Notes under the pieces: generated by a model
Database searches by the model: none
Told to the model about the DNA's origin: nothing
Seen by the model: the letters and a program-made list of their open reading frames with translations, nothing else
NCBI GenBank assembly: GCA_963816855.1
Contig: CAWFMA010000003.1
Span: forward strand, 372,001-436,000
Direction of reading: 5' to 3'
Length of the DNA: 64,000 nt
DNA from: DASTFP01 sp963816855
Lineage (GTDB): Bacteria > Verrucomicrobiota > Verrucomicrobiia > Chthoniobacterales > Terrimicrobiaceae
Program-made: the position numbers and the translations under genes
Shown here: positions 10,549 to 20,451 of the stretch, in pieces
Layout of the letters: each line of letters opens with the position of its first letter
Position numbering within the stretch: position 1 is the first letter of the stretch

Positions 10549-11212
10549 GCCCTAGAATTTGGAAACCATTAAATCAGCGCCTATGGCAAGACCAAAGCAG
10601 GAAAAATACATCAGTGAGCGGGCGCAATCACCGAGAGTGAGCCGCCCTGCGGCTAAAGACGAATAAACCCCAAGATCGCAGCTCCTGCTTCGTAGGCGGA
10701 ATTAAACATCGCCCATGGCGCTCGCAGCAGCGGTGAAACGCGCAGAGGACCACCGGGCGCGACAAGCAGGGCTCTCCAGCAACTCGCGGCGCGAAGGAGG
10801 CAAGTTCGCCAAGAGTTCCCCATTTGGTTGAGTAAATCGAAGACGTCACAATACATCGGAAGCGACCGCGAAAAAACCGTGTTGCAGGATTTGAAACGAG
10901 GATTTCCCTTATGCAGGATTGTTTCCACGATAGGCGGCTTTGGTCGGTAGCCAATCGCGGCAAACTGCCTTGCTTGGCGGTTCATGCTCGATGCCAGTCA
11001 CTCCAGCTTGGGCAAAGCGCTCCCCCAAGAAATAATCGTGGGCCGCGACGTGTTGTGTTCTCGGACTATTTGCGATTGGATCAACTTCTCTGGCCAACGG
11101 ACAAATCGGAGAAGCACTTCCTCCTGACTAAGCTTGGACTTTCAGCAGAATACGTGGGCACCGGCGGCTGATACTGACGGGGCGCGAGTGCGAAGATTCT
11201 CCAACCCGAGTT
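10549..11212. other. Degraded spacer, nothing recognised
   Basis: About 660 bp between the broken GT4 copy and the next transferase. Several short frames exist on the minus strand, but none gave family-like sequence. It probably holds eroded coding DNA. Confidence 0.35.
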
Positions 11213-12145
11213 TCAAGGGCGGTGCCACACTCTGCCCAGAGCAATCGCAGCCTTTAACGCGAGGCTACGTTTTCGCACGATGAAGTCGGGGAAAAGTCGT
11301 ATAGGATGCTCAGCGTTCTTCCAAAACCCCTTGTCTGATAAACCGGGGGGCGACCCGTACAGCGCATATTTCATGTAGCCTTTCTCCCAAGGCTTGGGCG
11401 AGTTGACCGCATGCGACATCACATAGCCGCCAGGTCGAAAATCCATGCCCTCTGGTCCCAACGTACTGAGCGGAACGTCGGTTGTCATGACAGCGATATT
11501 TAGGAGATCCTGGTCCGCCGCTTGCCAGGGCGACGTGCGGTCTTCGCTAGCGAGCGTCGTCGTGTCGTATCCGAAGGACTTGGCCTTATCCAGAAGCGAC
11601 TCCCAAACGGCAAGCACCTCTCTCAGCCTCCCCGGCACACCGACGAAGCCTCCATTGTAGTAACGGCTCAATACGCGCTTTTGCTTCAATCCCGCTGCTT
11701 CTGCCATCCTTAACCATTGATAGCGCAATGGATGATCACTGGGCAAATAGGGGAACGTCGCGTCCTCGACCAGAGCCAGCCCGTTTTGCACCCATTCCTC
11801 AAAAAAACTCCACCGGCACTTAATCGTGATATCCGGATCGAAGTAACACAGAAGGTCCTCCGGCTTCAGAAAGCGCTCGAACATCTGCCGCATAAAGATT
11901 GGTTTATAACTCGTAAGATGAAGCGCGGTATCGACCGGAACGAAGCGTATCTGGCAACCATCTGCCACGGCGAAATGCGGATCGCCCTCCTTTGTGGAAA
12001 TGGACGTCGCCCACGGCGGGAGGTCACCGCGATAGCCCGCAAAAAATACACCTCGAAACCCATGCCGATAGAGAGAATTGAGCAACGCGCCCAAGCCGAT
12101 GTGGTAACTCCCCTCGAAAAGCGAGCACGCGTATGCAGTCATCAC
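11213..12145 (-). CDS. Putative glycosyltransferase, same family as 7681-8724
   Basis: A 310-residue intact protein related to the gene at 7681-8724. Both share an N-terminal SLxEGxYHxG pattern, a GYRxxxPPWA segment, a DPD metal motif (here FDPD, 102-105), YNGGFVGV against NSGFFGV, AADQDLLNIAVM, and MSHAVNSPKPWEKGYM near the C-terminus. Overall similarity is clearly lower than that of the neighbouring GT4 pair, so the two diverged earlier. A second ATG one codon downstream (12142) is an equally good start. It probably transfers a sugar within the same polysaccharide pathway; the substrate is unknown. Confidence 0.75.
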   Translation of the reverse strand: MMTAYACSLFEGSYHIGLGALLNSLYRHGFRGVFFAGYRGDLPPWATSISTKEGDPHFAVADGCQIRFVPVDTALHLTSYKPIFMRQMFERFLKPEDLLCYFDPDITIKCRWSFFEEWVQNGLALVEDATFPYLPSDHPLRYQWLRMAEAAGLKQKRVLSRYYNGGFVGVPGRLREVLAVWESLLDKAKSFGYDTTTLASEDRTSPWQAADQDLLNIAVMTTDVPLSTLGPEGMDFRPGGYVMSHAVNSPKPWEKGYMKYALYGSPPGLSDKGFWKNAEHPIRLFPDFIVRKRSLALKAAIALGRVWHRP

Positions 12146-12248
12146 TTAACCTATTGCGCGAAACATAATCCAGTCAACCTCGCATCTTCGAATTGGTACG
12201 GTGGCCGGTTTGCGCAGAAGCTCTTTCGTCGTAGACTTGTTTTCCTAG

Positions 12249-13098
12249 AGGCTGTCCGAAAACTCGAAAAGCGGCATGAGGGATGCTTAGAAAAGGGATG
12301 TTTATAAGTGATGAGCAGTGGGAGCTACTGGGGCCGCTTTTGGAGCGTCCGCGCAAGAGCCAGTATGGACGACCGCGGGCGGGGGAGCGGGAAGTTTTTG
12401 AGGCGATCCTCTTTGTGCTACACACCGGAATCCAGTGGAAGCACCTGCCGAGAACCTTTCCGCCTAAGAGCACGGTGCACGACTATCTGAAGGCGTGTAG
12501 TCAGTCCGATGCGTTCCGGCGTATCTTTTGCTGCCATTATCAGTCAGTTGATCGAAGAGGGTCGAGTCAACTTGGAAGAGTGCTTTGTGGATGCCACTTT
12601 TGCCGCGGCCAAGGGCGGAGGAACCGCGGTTGGTCTGACGCGCAAAGGTAAAGGAACCAAGGTGCAGCTTGCGGTTGATGCCAAGGGAGTTCCCCTGGCT
12701 CTCTCTTTGGATGCAGCCAGCGTCGGTGAGACCGCGATGGTCCAGCAAACCCTGGGCTTCGTCGAGGGAGACTTCAGCCAAAACGCCTCATCGGAGACAA
12801 GGGTTATGATAGCGACGTCCTTGATCAAACCCTCGCAGAACTGGGCATCGAAATGATCTCTCCTCACCGCTCCAACCGTCGGCCCGAGAACCTGACTCCG
12901 GATGGCCAGCCTTTGCGCCGCTATCGCCGCCGATGGATCGTCGAGCGCACCATTGCCTGGCTCGGTAATCACCGCCGACTCCTGACTCGCCACGAAAAGC
13001 ATGCCTCGCTCTTCGCTGCTTTCGCTACTCTCGGCTGTCTTATGATCGCTCTGCGCCATCTTCCTCTCGCTCAGTTCAAATGACTTTTCGGACAGCTT
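12249..13098 (+). mobile_element. IS5-family insertion sequence with CTAG target duplication
   Basis: An 850-bp element bounded by imperfect inverted repeats, left AGGCTGTCCGAAAA and right reading AAGCTGTCCGAAAA inward (13 of 14 match). It is flanked on both sides by the tetranucleotide CTAG (12245-12248 and 13099-13102), the target duplication expected for IS5-type elements. It contains one transposase in three frames and interrupts the duplicated glycosyltransferase block. Confidence 0.88.
12283..13083 (+). pseudogene. IS5-family transposase, two frame changes
   Basis: The N-terminal part (FISDEQWELLGPLLERPRKS, then the domain containing GIQWKHLPRTFPPKSTVHDY) lies in one frame from 12283. 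The middle part (IISQLIEEGRVNLEECFVDA, then RKGKGTKVQLAVDAKGVPLA), which carries the first catalytic Asp, is in a second frame after about 12535. The end (LIGDKGYDSDVLDQTL, then RRRWIVERTIAWLGNHRRLL), with the second Asp and the catalytic Glu, is in a third frame after about 12782. Some IS5 subgroups use one programmed frameshift, but two shifts suggest an inactive copy or a base-calling problem. The second is repaired by adding one C to a CC run. Confidence 0.85.
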
Positions 13099-13102
13099 CT
13101 AG

Positions 13103-13484
13103 AGGGTGTCGTGAACTTTTTGAAAGAGGCACTAAGGATTGGGCTCAGGAAGGCGAGCCAGTGAAGTCCGGCCACCGAGGAAGGGAGCCGCTCGTAATCT
13201 ATAACCAGGCGGCGAAAGCGCGCAGCGATGCGAACGCCTCAACGACAATGGAAAGGATTTGTTGAACGCCTTCATGACGCGAGGATAGAGTAACCTCCCA
13301 CGCTTCACGGCAATGCGACGATAGCTGTCGAAGTTGATCTCAAACGTCCTATTTTCGGCGATTTACGCGCCCTTTTGGCGGATACTTGGTTTATCCGGTC
13401 ACTACGAACTTGAAGTTTTCCGGTCGCGCGGCGGACCTAATCGTATTCCGGCATAGATCGAAAACACAATGAGCTCTCACTGCA
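13103..13484. other. Spacer between IS5 element and GT2 gene
   Basis: No gene recognised. Positions 13377-13393 carry a 17-mer (GGCGGATACTTGGTTTA) that recurs exactly at 42503-42519. Confidence 0.4.
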
Positions 13485-13795
13485 CTTGCTCACAGCCCGA
13501 ACCGCGGCGGGGCTTTGCCGAGCGCGGCCTGCTCTTTCCAAAATTTGCTTCGCGGCGCGTTCGCGTGCTTCTTGATCCATCCGGGGAGAAACCGCAAGAA
13601 ATAGATGAACTCTTGAAAAAAGACCACCGTCGCCCGGGCATTATCCAAGGTCAGTTTTGCCCCGCGGAACCTTGAAAATATTACGAACAGCACGTGCTTC
13701 GGAAGGAACAACCAGACGTCGCGCGGCGTGGCTCCAAGATCCATAACGGAGACCACGCGAGCCTCCCAACGTCTCGCAAGCTTAAGGCCGCTGGC
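13485..13795 (-). repeat. 311-bp duplicated segment, copy 2
   Basis: Direct repeat partner of 8936-9246, with roughly 97% identity by eye. In this copy the segment is still joined to the rest of its GT2 gene, so this is probably the parental location. The distance between copies is about 4.55 kb. Confidence 0.85.
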
Positions 13796-14399
13796 GAATC
13801 GGTCTTATTGGATGGTCGACTGCGGCACCTTCGACGCATCCGGCGTCCGCACCCAAACGATCCAAGCGAGAGAAATACTCGATATCCTCAAACGCTGGAA
13901 AATAGCGTTCGTCAAACCCACCGGTAATTTCAAACAACTCCTTGCGGATCGCAAAATTGCAGGACGGAAAGATCTTTTGGGGAGTCGTAATCGCCGGTGC
14001 CTCATAAAACATCGACGTCAGTTCCGGCACTGGAAAAGTCAGCCCATGAAACAGGCCTCGGGGGCCCGCCGTCTTGAACGCATCCAGGTACGAATCGAGA
14101 TACCCTGCCCTGGGAATGCAGTCGTCGTCGATATAAATAAGCCACTCCGCTTCGGAGAACTTGGCCCCAAGGTTCCTGTTTGCGGCCGGGCCCATTCTCG
14201 GCCCCTGCCTCCATTCCACTTCGGGAAATTCCGCGGCGAGCATTTTCCGGCTTTCGTCGGTTTCCCCATCGTCACAGACGATTATTTCCACCTCGTTCGC
14301 GGCCACCAATTGCGTCTTGAGCACGCCGACGCAGCGCCTTAGATCCGCGCAACGGTCGCAAGAGGGGATAATAATGCTCGTTTTCGACATCGAAGTCAC
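13490..14399 (-). pseudogene. GT2 glycosyltransferase with one frameshift
   Basis: From 14399 the frame encodes a GT2/GT-A domain: SKTSIIIPSCDRCADLRRC at the start, VEIIVCDDGETDESRKML, the metal motif IDDDCIPR near residue 91, then NFAIRKELFEITGGFDERY with FEDIEYFSRL, which carries the acceptor-side acidic residues. The frame then breaks near 13793. The remaining 90 residues (LARRWEARVVSVMDLGATPR onward) continue in the next frame to the stop at 13490. The rebuilt protein of about 300 residues is a normal GT2. Its 3' end is the second copy of the 311-bp repeat (13485-13795). It is a pseudogene, or a single indel error. Confidence 0.8.
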
Positions 14400-14632
14400 G
14401 CCAGAGCCTGGATCGTCAATCGATCGAAAGAGCAGAAGTATCCGGGCTGGAGCTGAATTCCGAGATCATAGGCCGATTTCACTCGAAAGGACAGGATGAC
14501 CAACCTCCCGCCGATTGGGAATTCAAATGTGAAAATTCCGCGCCGATTTCCGCAGAAAGCGCCCGCGCTACGCCGTTCCGCTGCGTAGTAGGCGAGAACT
14601 CGCCGAGGGCACGCCTTCGAACGCAATCCCTT

Positions 14633-15806
14633 TTATGTGACGTTCGACAATCCAGCCGCAGACAAATGGGCGTCGACGACGGCCCGCCAAGAAAAGCGCT
14701 TCTGTTGGAGGGAGTGTCCATACTCGCCCATTGACACCGCCCACGCTCGCTCTTTGAAAATCCGGACAATCTTCTCCGCGAGATTTTCAGGATCCTGGTC
14801 CGCCCATAGGCCACTTTTTCCATCCTCGATCAATTCTCTGCAGGCGGGCGCGGTGCCACAGACGACCGGCTTTCCGTAGAGCCACGCTTCGACATAAGCG
14901 ATGCCGAACGATTCATGGCTCGAGGGCAGGCAAAAGAGATCGCAAGCGGCGAGCGCGTCGGCCTTCGTGCGCTCGCTGGCGAGTCCGAGATCGCGAAACG
15001 ATTCTGCCGGCAATTTGGCCAATTCGTCCTTCCTTGGATCCCCAGGTCCTCCCAACAAGACGCAGGCTTCCGGCACTTTCTTCAAGACAAGGGGCCACGC
15101 ACGCAGCAAGGCAAAATATCCCTTTGCCCTCGTCCCTGCGACCAAGGAAAAGTGCGCAGGGCCGATCTCCCAGGGCGAACTCTCGTCGCATTCGCTCCGA
15201 GTCGCCGTCGGAAAGACACATCGCAGGGAAGACCACAAACCAGGAGGTTGCTCTCGGGAACCCCCAATCCCGCCAAATGGCGCCTCTCGTAAGCGGTCTG
15301 ACACATCACCGTATCCGCTTTCTTATAGAGTCGCACGTCCAATACGTCATCGCCCCAACTGTTGGGATGCACGGCCGGCCAGATGGTGAATCGCACCCCT
15401 AATCGCTTCGCAAAGTGCGCGAGCGGAAAACCTAAGTAGTCTCGTCCGGTGCCCACAAAGTGAATCCAATCCACCTTACCCACCAGTTTGCCTAACGAAC
15501 TCTCGACGACAAGGCAGCCGAGACCATGGCTTCGAGCAGAGGATGAAGGATGGGTCGTGCCGCCAGGCGCAACATCACTCTGCTGATCTTAGTCCACAAC
15601 CCGGATGATACTCCATACTTCACCGGCCACGGAATCTGGCCCTCCGCCTCTCCCAACGCCGGGTGCTTGGGAAAAATCGAAACGAACGCTCCTTCGGCCC
15701 CATGGTCTTCGAGAGCGGTTGCCAGGCCGCGTTCATAGGATCCGAGCCCCCCAATGTAGCTTGGAGCAAACAACGCCCCTATGGCCACCTTCCATCTTTT
15801 CATCAT
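14633..15806 (-). pseudogene. Glycosyltransferase family 4 protein, frameshifted
   Basis: Three overlapping frames rebuild one GT4 enzyme of about 390 residues. The N-terminus (MKRWKVAIGALFAPSYIGGL then GSYERGLATAL) runs from 15806 to about 15500. The middle (VDWIHFVGTGRDYLGFPLAH, then MCQTAYERRHLAGLGVPESN) runs to about 15200. The donor-binding half follows (FSLVAGTRAKGYFALLRAW, HESFGIAYVEAWLYGKPVVC) and ends at 14633. The E-x7-E motif is ESFGIAYVE. At least two frame breaks, near 15490 and 15210, separate the pieces. Upstream and downstream neighbours are also transferases of the same locus. Broken or mis-sequenced. Confidence 0.75.
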
Positions 15807-16082
15807 CCGGGGACCTTTGCCTCTCTTTTAAATTCTTCCTGAAAAGATCGGGAACGCGCCAAAAATCGGCTCGCGTCTTACGGCCGGTCCAAAGCCTCGC
15901 CCCAGGGCGGGATTATCGAGACTTCTGACAGACTCTAAGGTTTGGGCTGAACATAAAAGCGATCGTCCAGGATTCTGATCAGCCGATTCAAAAGTCGAAT
16001 GCTCAAAGGCCATTTTTCCTTCCAGCGAGACATTTTGCGCTTTCCGCCATCTCCGCTTTCCATGACTCCGCTTCCGAGGGCA
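15807..16082. other. Spacer, nothing recognised
   Basis: Short minus-strand frames are present but none shows family-like sequence. Confidence 0.3.
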
Positions 16083-16840
16083 TTAGGAATGACGTGAACA
16101 GCTCATTGAGCGGCAAGTCCTCCTGAAATCTCTGGCCCGGCAAAATGCAGAAAGGCGGGGGCCGAAGGCCTGGAGAGCACCGTTTCTGGACGACTCACTA
16201 CCATAGTCCACGATCATCGTCGACTCCATGTACTGCTCGGGAAGATTAAAGTTGAAGATCCTTGCGCTGCTTGCGGAGGACCAGCCAATTGAAGGCCGGC
16301 TGGTCGATCGGCGATACTTTTCGCTCCAGGCACGTGCCACGATACTCGGGAGATTGAATGATTTAATCAGCTCATCCTCGTGTAGAGGGCATTTTCGAAA
16401 GCGAAGAAACCGGAATTGAAGGTGAAGCAGCGGCCAGCACGAGGAAAGGCTCGAAAGAAATTGCAAAGACTCATCGCTGTAAGGTCCATTGGTTCTTAGC
16501 CCATTCCGTGTCCGCCACGACAAAAGCATCCGGCGGGGCGGACTCCAGCCACTCACACGGCTCGCGGAGCAAAATGATGTCCGTGTCGAAATACGCGCAG
16601 TTGCTTTGAAGTAGAGCAGCGTACTCTGCAGTACAGAGGATGAGCGGAACTGCTTTTGAGAAACCCAAGAAGCTTTGAATCGCCAAGCCAGCTGCAATCG
16701 GGCGGCAATTCGAACTTCTCTCCGCAAGGGATCACCAGGACTGGGAGTCGACAGCCGACTTTCCGTAATGATCTGACAAAAACCCTTAATTGAAGTTCCG
16801 CTCCCTTGTCAGCTAATAGAATGATCTTCTCAATTCTCAC
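16083..16840 (-). pseudogene. Putative sugar transferase with DTD motif, degraded
   Basis: From a GTG at 16840 the minus strand reads RIEKIILLADKGAELQLRVF, then PVLVIPCGEKFELPPDCSW. In another frame it continues CTAEYAALLQSNCAYFDTDI with ILLREPCEWLESAPPDAFVV, and in a third frame ends near FNLPEQYMESTMIVDYGS. The order (N-terminal beta strand, then a DTD metal motif preceded by a run of hydrophobics) resembles the GT-A type transferases at 7681 and 11213, but the match is only at pattern level. At least two frame changes are needed. It lies between the GT4 pseudogene and the ABC exporter in the same orientation. Confidence 0.5.
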
Positions 16841-17024
16841 TCCTACGACGTCCTCCTGGCGTCTCGTCTCGCAACGACGCTTACTTAAATCCCCGACTAC
16901 AAACGTATTGAGGGAACACGCTCGACCATTTCTTTCGAACACCCAGCCTTGACAAAGCACCTTCGGTTGTGCTTTTGCGGAAAACGGTGGTCTCCGAAAC
17001 AACAAAACCGTCCCGCGCCGCTAA

Positions 17025-18863
17025 TCAACCCGTCGAGGCACTCGCGAGACGGAAAAACTCCGACTTGGACTCCATCAACTGATCATAGGTTCCCGCCTCG
17101 CCGACTTTGCCATTGATCAGCACATAAATGGCGTTGCAGCCGCGAACGGTAGTCAGACGGTGCGCGATCGATATAATCGTAATTTCGCCCTGCAACGACT
17201 CGACGGCGCGCATGAACTTGGCCTCGGTCTCGTTGTCGAGGGCGCTCGTCCCTTCATCCAAAATGAGCATTTCGGGATCGAAGTAAAGGGCCCTCGCCAG
17301 CCCGACCCGTTGTCGTTGGCCCCCGCTAAGGAGCACGCCGCGCTCGCCCACCTGGGTCTCAAGTCCCTGGGGCAACTTGTCGATCACCTCCTCAAGCTGC
17401 GCGGAGACGATCGCCTTTTTGATGCGCTCACGGTCGATTTCGTCGCCCGGCATGCCAAGGGCAATATTCTTGAGCAACGTGTCGTCCATGAGAAAAATCT
17501 CTTGGGGCACATAGCCGATTCGCGTGTACCATTTCGGAGGGACGGGTTTTCCCAGGGGCTTTCCGTCCGCGAGAATTTCGCCGCTCGTAGGCACATAAAG
17601 CCCAAGCAACAAATTGATGAGAGTTGATTTCCCCGATCCGGTCTGACCGACAAAACCGATCGATTCGCCTTTTCCAATCCGAAGGCTCACGCCTTGAAGC
17701 GTGGGACGCTCAGCTCCGGAGTAGACAAAGGTAATATCTCGCAACTCGATGCACTCCGAAAACAAAGGGCTCTTGTCCGCCAAAATTTTCGCCGCGCCTT
17801 TTTCCGGGAGCTGAACGGGATAGGAAGGCGAGGAAAAATCCAATTCTTCGGCCAGCTCATCCAGGGAAAACCGATTCGTCGCCACAAGATGAAGGTTGTT
17901 GTAAAGAGTCTGAAGGTTTGGCAGGAGACGGTATCCCGCCATGGCCATGACACCCAAGGTGGGAAGCACCTGTTCGAGATGGCCGGAACTAAGGGCGGCC
18001 ATGGCCCAAATAATAGTACCCGCAAACGCGATGGGTTCAATCAGATTGCGTGGAAGGCCGGCGATCCAGGCGCTGGTCACACCCGCGGTGACATTGCGGC
18101 TGGAGATGGCGTCGATCGTCTCGATAAAATGCGGACCGGCATCCCTTAGCTTGATGTCTCGCATGCCCGCAATAAATTGCTGAACGTAGCGACTAAGCCC
18201 CTGACTCGTTTCTTTTGCCACTTCATTGATGACCCTCACGCGCCGGCGTGTGAGGCGCATGAAGAGAAGATAAAACGCGCCAAAGAAAAGCCCGGCGACG
18301 ATCGTGGCGACGGGTTCCAGAACGAGCAGGCCTGCGATGATAATTACCGTGGTAAACAGCCTCGCTATAAAATCGCACAGCGGCGAAAGAAGAAACGAGG
18401 TGAACATGAACACGTCCAGATTTGCCTTCTTGGTAAGAACCGAGGAATTGCGGGAAACAAAGTAGGCGTAGGGCTGGCTATAGTATTTGAAGAGGAGTTG
18501 CATTCGCAGCCAATGCCCGATTTGGCCGACGTACTTCGAGACGATAACTTGGTTGGCGATCGAGGAAGCGCTGGCGATCACGAGCGACACAATCGCAAGG
18601 GTTCCTGTTATGTACACCAACTGCCTGGGATTGGTAACACCAAAGATATACATCAACCATTGTCCAAGCTGAGAAGAAGCAAAATTCTCCGGATGAGAGG
18701 CCACCGAAAGGAAGGGCAGCACGGAGGCGACTCCGCCCAACTGCAACACAGCCTGGAGAACCATGCTGGCAATGACAATGATCAACTTCCCTTTGCCAAA
18801 CGGCAGAGCAACTTCCAGGATTTTCCTGAGGAAGGCCGCGCTTCTGCTTACGATTGACGCCAT
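17025..18863 (-). CDS. ABC exporter, fused permease and ATPase (MsbA/polysaccharide type)
   Basis: An intact 612-residue half-transporter that would act as a homodimer in the inner membrane. Residues 1-320 hold about six transmembrane helices. The ATPase domain follows, with Walker A GQTGSGKST (about 406-414), the ABC signature LSGGQRQRVGLARAL (about 512), Walker B MLILDEGTSALD and the switch His in SIAHRLTTVRG. In polysaccharide loci such exporters flip undecaprenyl- or lipid-linked glycans across the membrane, which fits its place between the glycosyltransferases and the UDP-sugar genes. It might alternatively export another lipid-linked glycan. The start ATG follows a 157-bp gap. Confidence 0.9.
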   Translation of the reverse strand: MASIVSRSAAFLRKILEVALPFGKGKLIIVIASMVLQAVLQLGGVASVLPFLSVASHPENFASSQLGQWLMYIFGVTNPRQLVYITGTLAIVSLVIASASSIANQVIVSKYVGQIGHWLRMQLLFKYYSQPYAYFVSRNSSVLTKKANLDVFMFTSFLLSPLCDFIARLFTTVIIIAGLLVLEPVATIVAGLFFGAFYLLFMRLTRRRVRVINEVAKETSQGLSRYVQQFIAGMRDIKLRDAGPHFIETIDAISSRNVTAGVTSAWIAGLPRNLIEPIAFAGTIIWAMAALSSGHLEQVLPTLGVMAMAGYRLLPNLQTLYNNLHLVATNRFSLDELAEELDFSSPSYPVQLPEKGAAKILADKSPLFSECIELRDITFVYSGAERPTLQGVSLRIGKGESIGFVGQTGSGKSTLINLLLGLYVPTSGEILADGKPLGKPVPPKWYTRIGYVPQEIFLMDDTLLKNIALGMPGDEIDRERIKKAIVSAQLEEVIDKLPQGLETQVGERGVLLSGGQRQRVGLARALYFDPEMLILDEGTSALDNETEAKFMRAVESLQGEITIISIAHRLTTVRGCNAIYVLINGKVGEAGTYDQLMESKSEFFRLASASTG

Positions 18864-19020
18864 TAACGAAGATCTTTAGGCCCGCTCCCACCGCCGGGGG
18901 CCTCTAAGGCCGATCGATTTCTGCCCGCCAGAAAGTCCGCGACTCGCCGGTGGGGGCGAAGGGCCGGGATGGGAAGCCAAAACCGGGAACAACAACCGAA
19001 CAGGCGATTTCCGATTGGCC

Positions 19021-20418
19021 TCAGATGGATTCCGGCTTTCCAATGCTATAAACGTAAAATCCCAGGCTTCTCAGCTTGGGCATGTCCACCACGTTCCGTC
19101 CGTCGAACACCCAGGCGGGCCTGTGCATCCGGTTGAGGATCTTGGCGAAATCGAGTTCGCGAAATTCATCCCATTCGGTAAGCACCAAAATCGCATGGGC
19201 TCCTTCGAGGGCCTGGTAGGCGTCCGAGCAGATTTCTATTCGCGGATCATCGGCCTTAACCTCGAGATCAGCGAAGATCTGGGCGCTCTCGACCTTCGGG
19301 TCGTAAATCGCCAGGCGGGCCTGCTCCTCGAGCAACGCTTTGCAGATCGAAATCGCAGGAGACTCCCGCGTATCATTGGTGTCCTTCTTAAAGGCAAACC
19401 CGAGGACCGCCAGGCGCTTTCCGGAGACCGTATTGAACAAGGTCTTGATCACGCGCGCTACATAGCGGCTTTTCTGCCAATCATTAAGACGAACGACATG
19501 CTCCCAATAGTCTGCGACCTCCGGAATACCAAAGGCGCCGCAAAGATAGACGAGGTTGAGGATATCCTTTTGAAAGCAAGATCCGCCAAAGCCCACCGAT
19601 GCTTTGAGGAACTTTGGACCGATTCGCGAGTCGGTGCCGATGGCCCGCGCGACCTCGTCCACGTCGGCACCGGTGGTTTCGCATAGAGCGGAAATTGCGT
19701 TGATCGATGAAATTCGCTGGGCCAGAAAAGCATTGGCGACAAGCTTGGCCAGTTCCGAAGACCAGAGATTGGTCGTCAAAATTCGTTCACGCGGCACCCA
19801 CCGCGCATAAACGGACACCAACGTCTCGACGGCGGCCAGACCCTCGGGCGTTTGCTCGCCGCCAATCAAAATACGATCCGGCTTCGTCAGATCTTCCACC
19901 GCAGTTCCCTCCGCGAGAAACTCGGGATTCGAAAGCACTTGGTGATTCAGCTTCTTTCCGCTCGCGTTGAGAATCGTGAAGATGGTTTCTGCCGTTTTTA
20001 CCGGGATGGTGCTCTTCTCGACGATGATCTTTGGCTTATCAACCACCGACGCAATCATGCGCGCCACGGACTCAATGTAGCGCAGGTCGGCAGCGCGTCC
20101 GGAACCAACACCGAAGGTTTTCGTCGGCGTATTGACGCTCACGAAGATGATATCCGCTTCGCGAACGGCGTTCTCGACTCCGGTCGTAAAGAACAGATTT
20201 CTGCCTCGGGCGGACTTGACGACCTCATCGAGTCCCGGCTCGTAGACGGGAAGTTTGTCCGAATTCCAGGCATCGATACGAGCTTTGTTCAGATCGACGA
20301 CTTCCACGCGAATGTCCGGGCACTTCGCACCGATCATCGCCATTGTTGGGCCGCCGACGTAGCCGGCGCCCACGCAGCAAATCTTCAAGGCATTGGTTTG
20401 TGGGTTTTCTTGCGACAT
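19021..20418 (-). CDS. ugd: UDP-glucose 6-dehydrogenase
   Basis: A 465-residue enzyme oxidising UDP-glucose to UDP-glucuronate with two NAD+. The NAD-binding motif is GAGYVGGPTM (17-26), the active-site Lys lies in SELAKLVANAFLAQRISSIN (Lys about 225), and the catalytic Cys is in VGFGGSCFQKD (Cys about 281). The wording of these motifs (GGPTMAMI, FLAQRISSIN) is that of the eukaryote-like branch of the family rather than the E. coli Ugd branch. It lies 33 bp downstream of UDP-xylose synthase, which uses its product, so the two form a UDP-GlcA to UDP-Xyl module. Confidence 0.95.
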   Translation of the reverse strand: MSQENPQTNALKICCVGAGYVGGPTMAMIGAKCPDIRVEVVDLNKARIDAWNSDKLPVYEPGLDEVVKSARGRNLFFTTGVENAVREADIIFVSVNTPTKTFGVGSGRAADLRYIESVARMIASVVDKPKIIVEKSTIPVKTAETIFTILNASGKKLNHQVLSNPEFLAEGTAVEDLTKPDRILIGGEQTPEGLAAVETLVSVYARWVPRERILTTNLWSSELAKLVANAFLAQRISSINAISALCETTGADVDEVARAIGTDSRIGPKFLKASVGFGGSCFQKDILNLVYLCGAFGIPEVADYWEHVVRLNDWQKSRYVARVIKTLFNTVSGKRLAVLGFAFKKDTNDTRESPAISICKALLEEQARLAIYDPKVESAQIFADLEVKADDPRIEICSDAYQALEGAHAILVLTEWDEFRELDFAKILNRMHRPAWVFDGRNVVDMPKLRSLGFYVYSIGKPESI

Positions 20419-20451
20419 AAGACTGTTTTTAGCTGAGGTGCGTAGTGAGGT

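Noticed and set aside
12283..12856. Programmed frameshift in the IS5 transposase
   Set aside because: Some IS5 subgroups use one, but here the shift is in the +1 direction at a weak TTTT, and a second shift follows near 12782. No slippery A-rich motif was seen, so decay or indel error is more likely.
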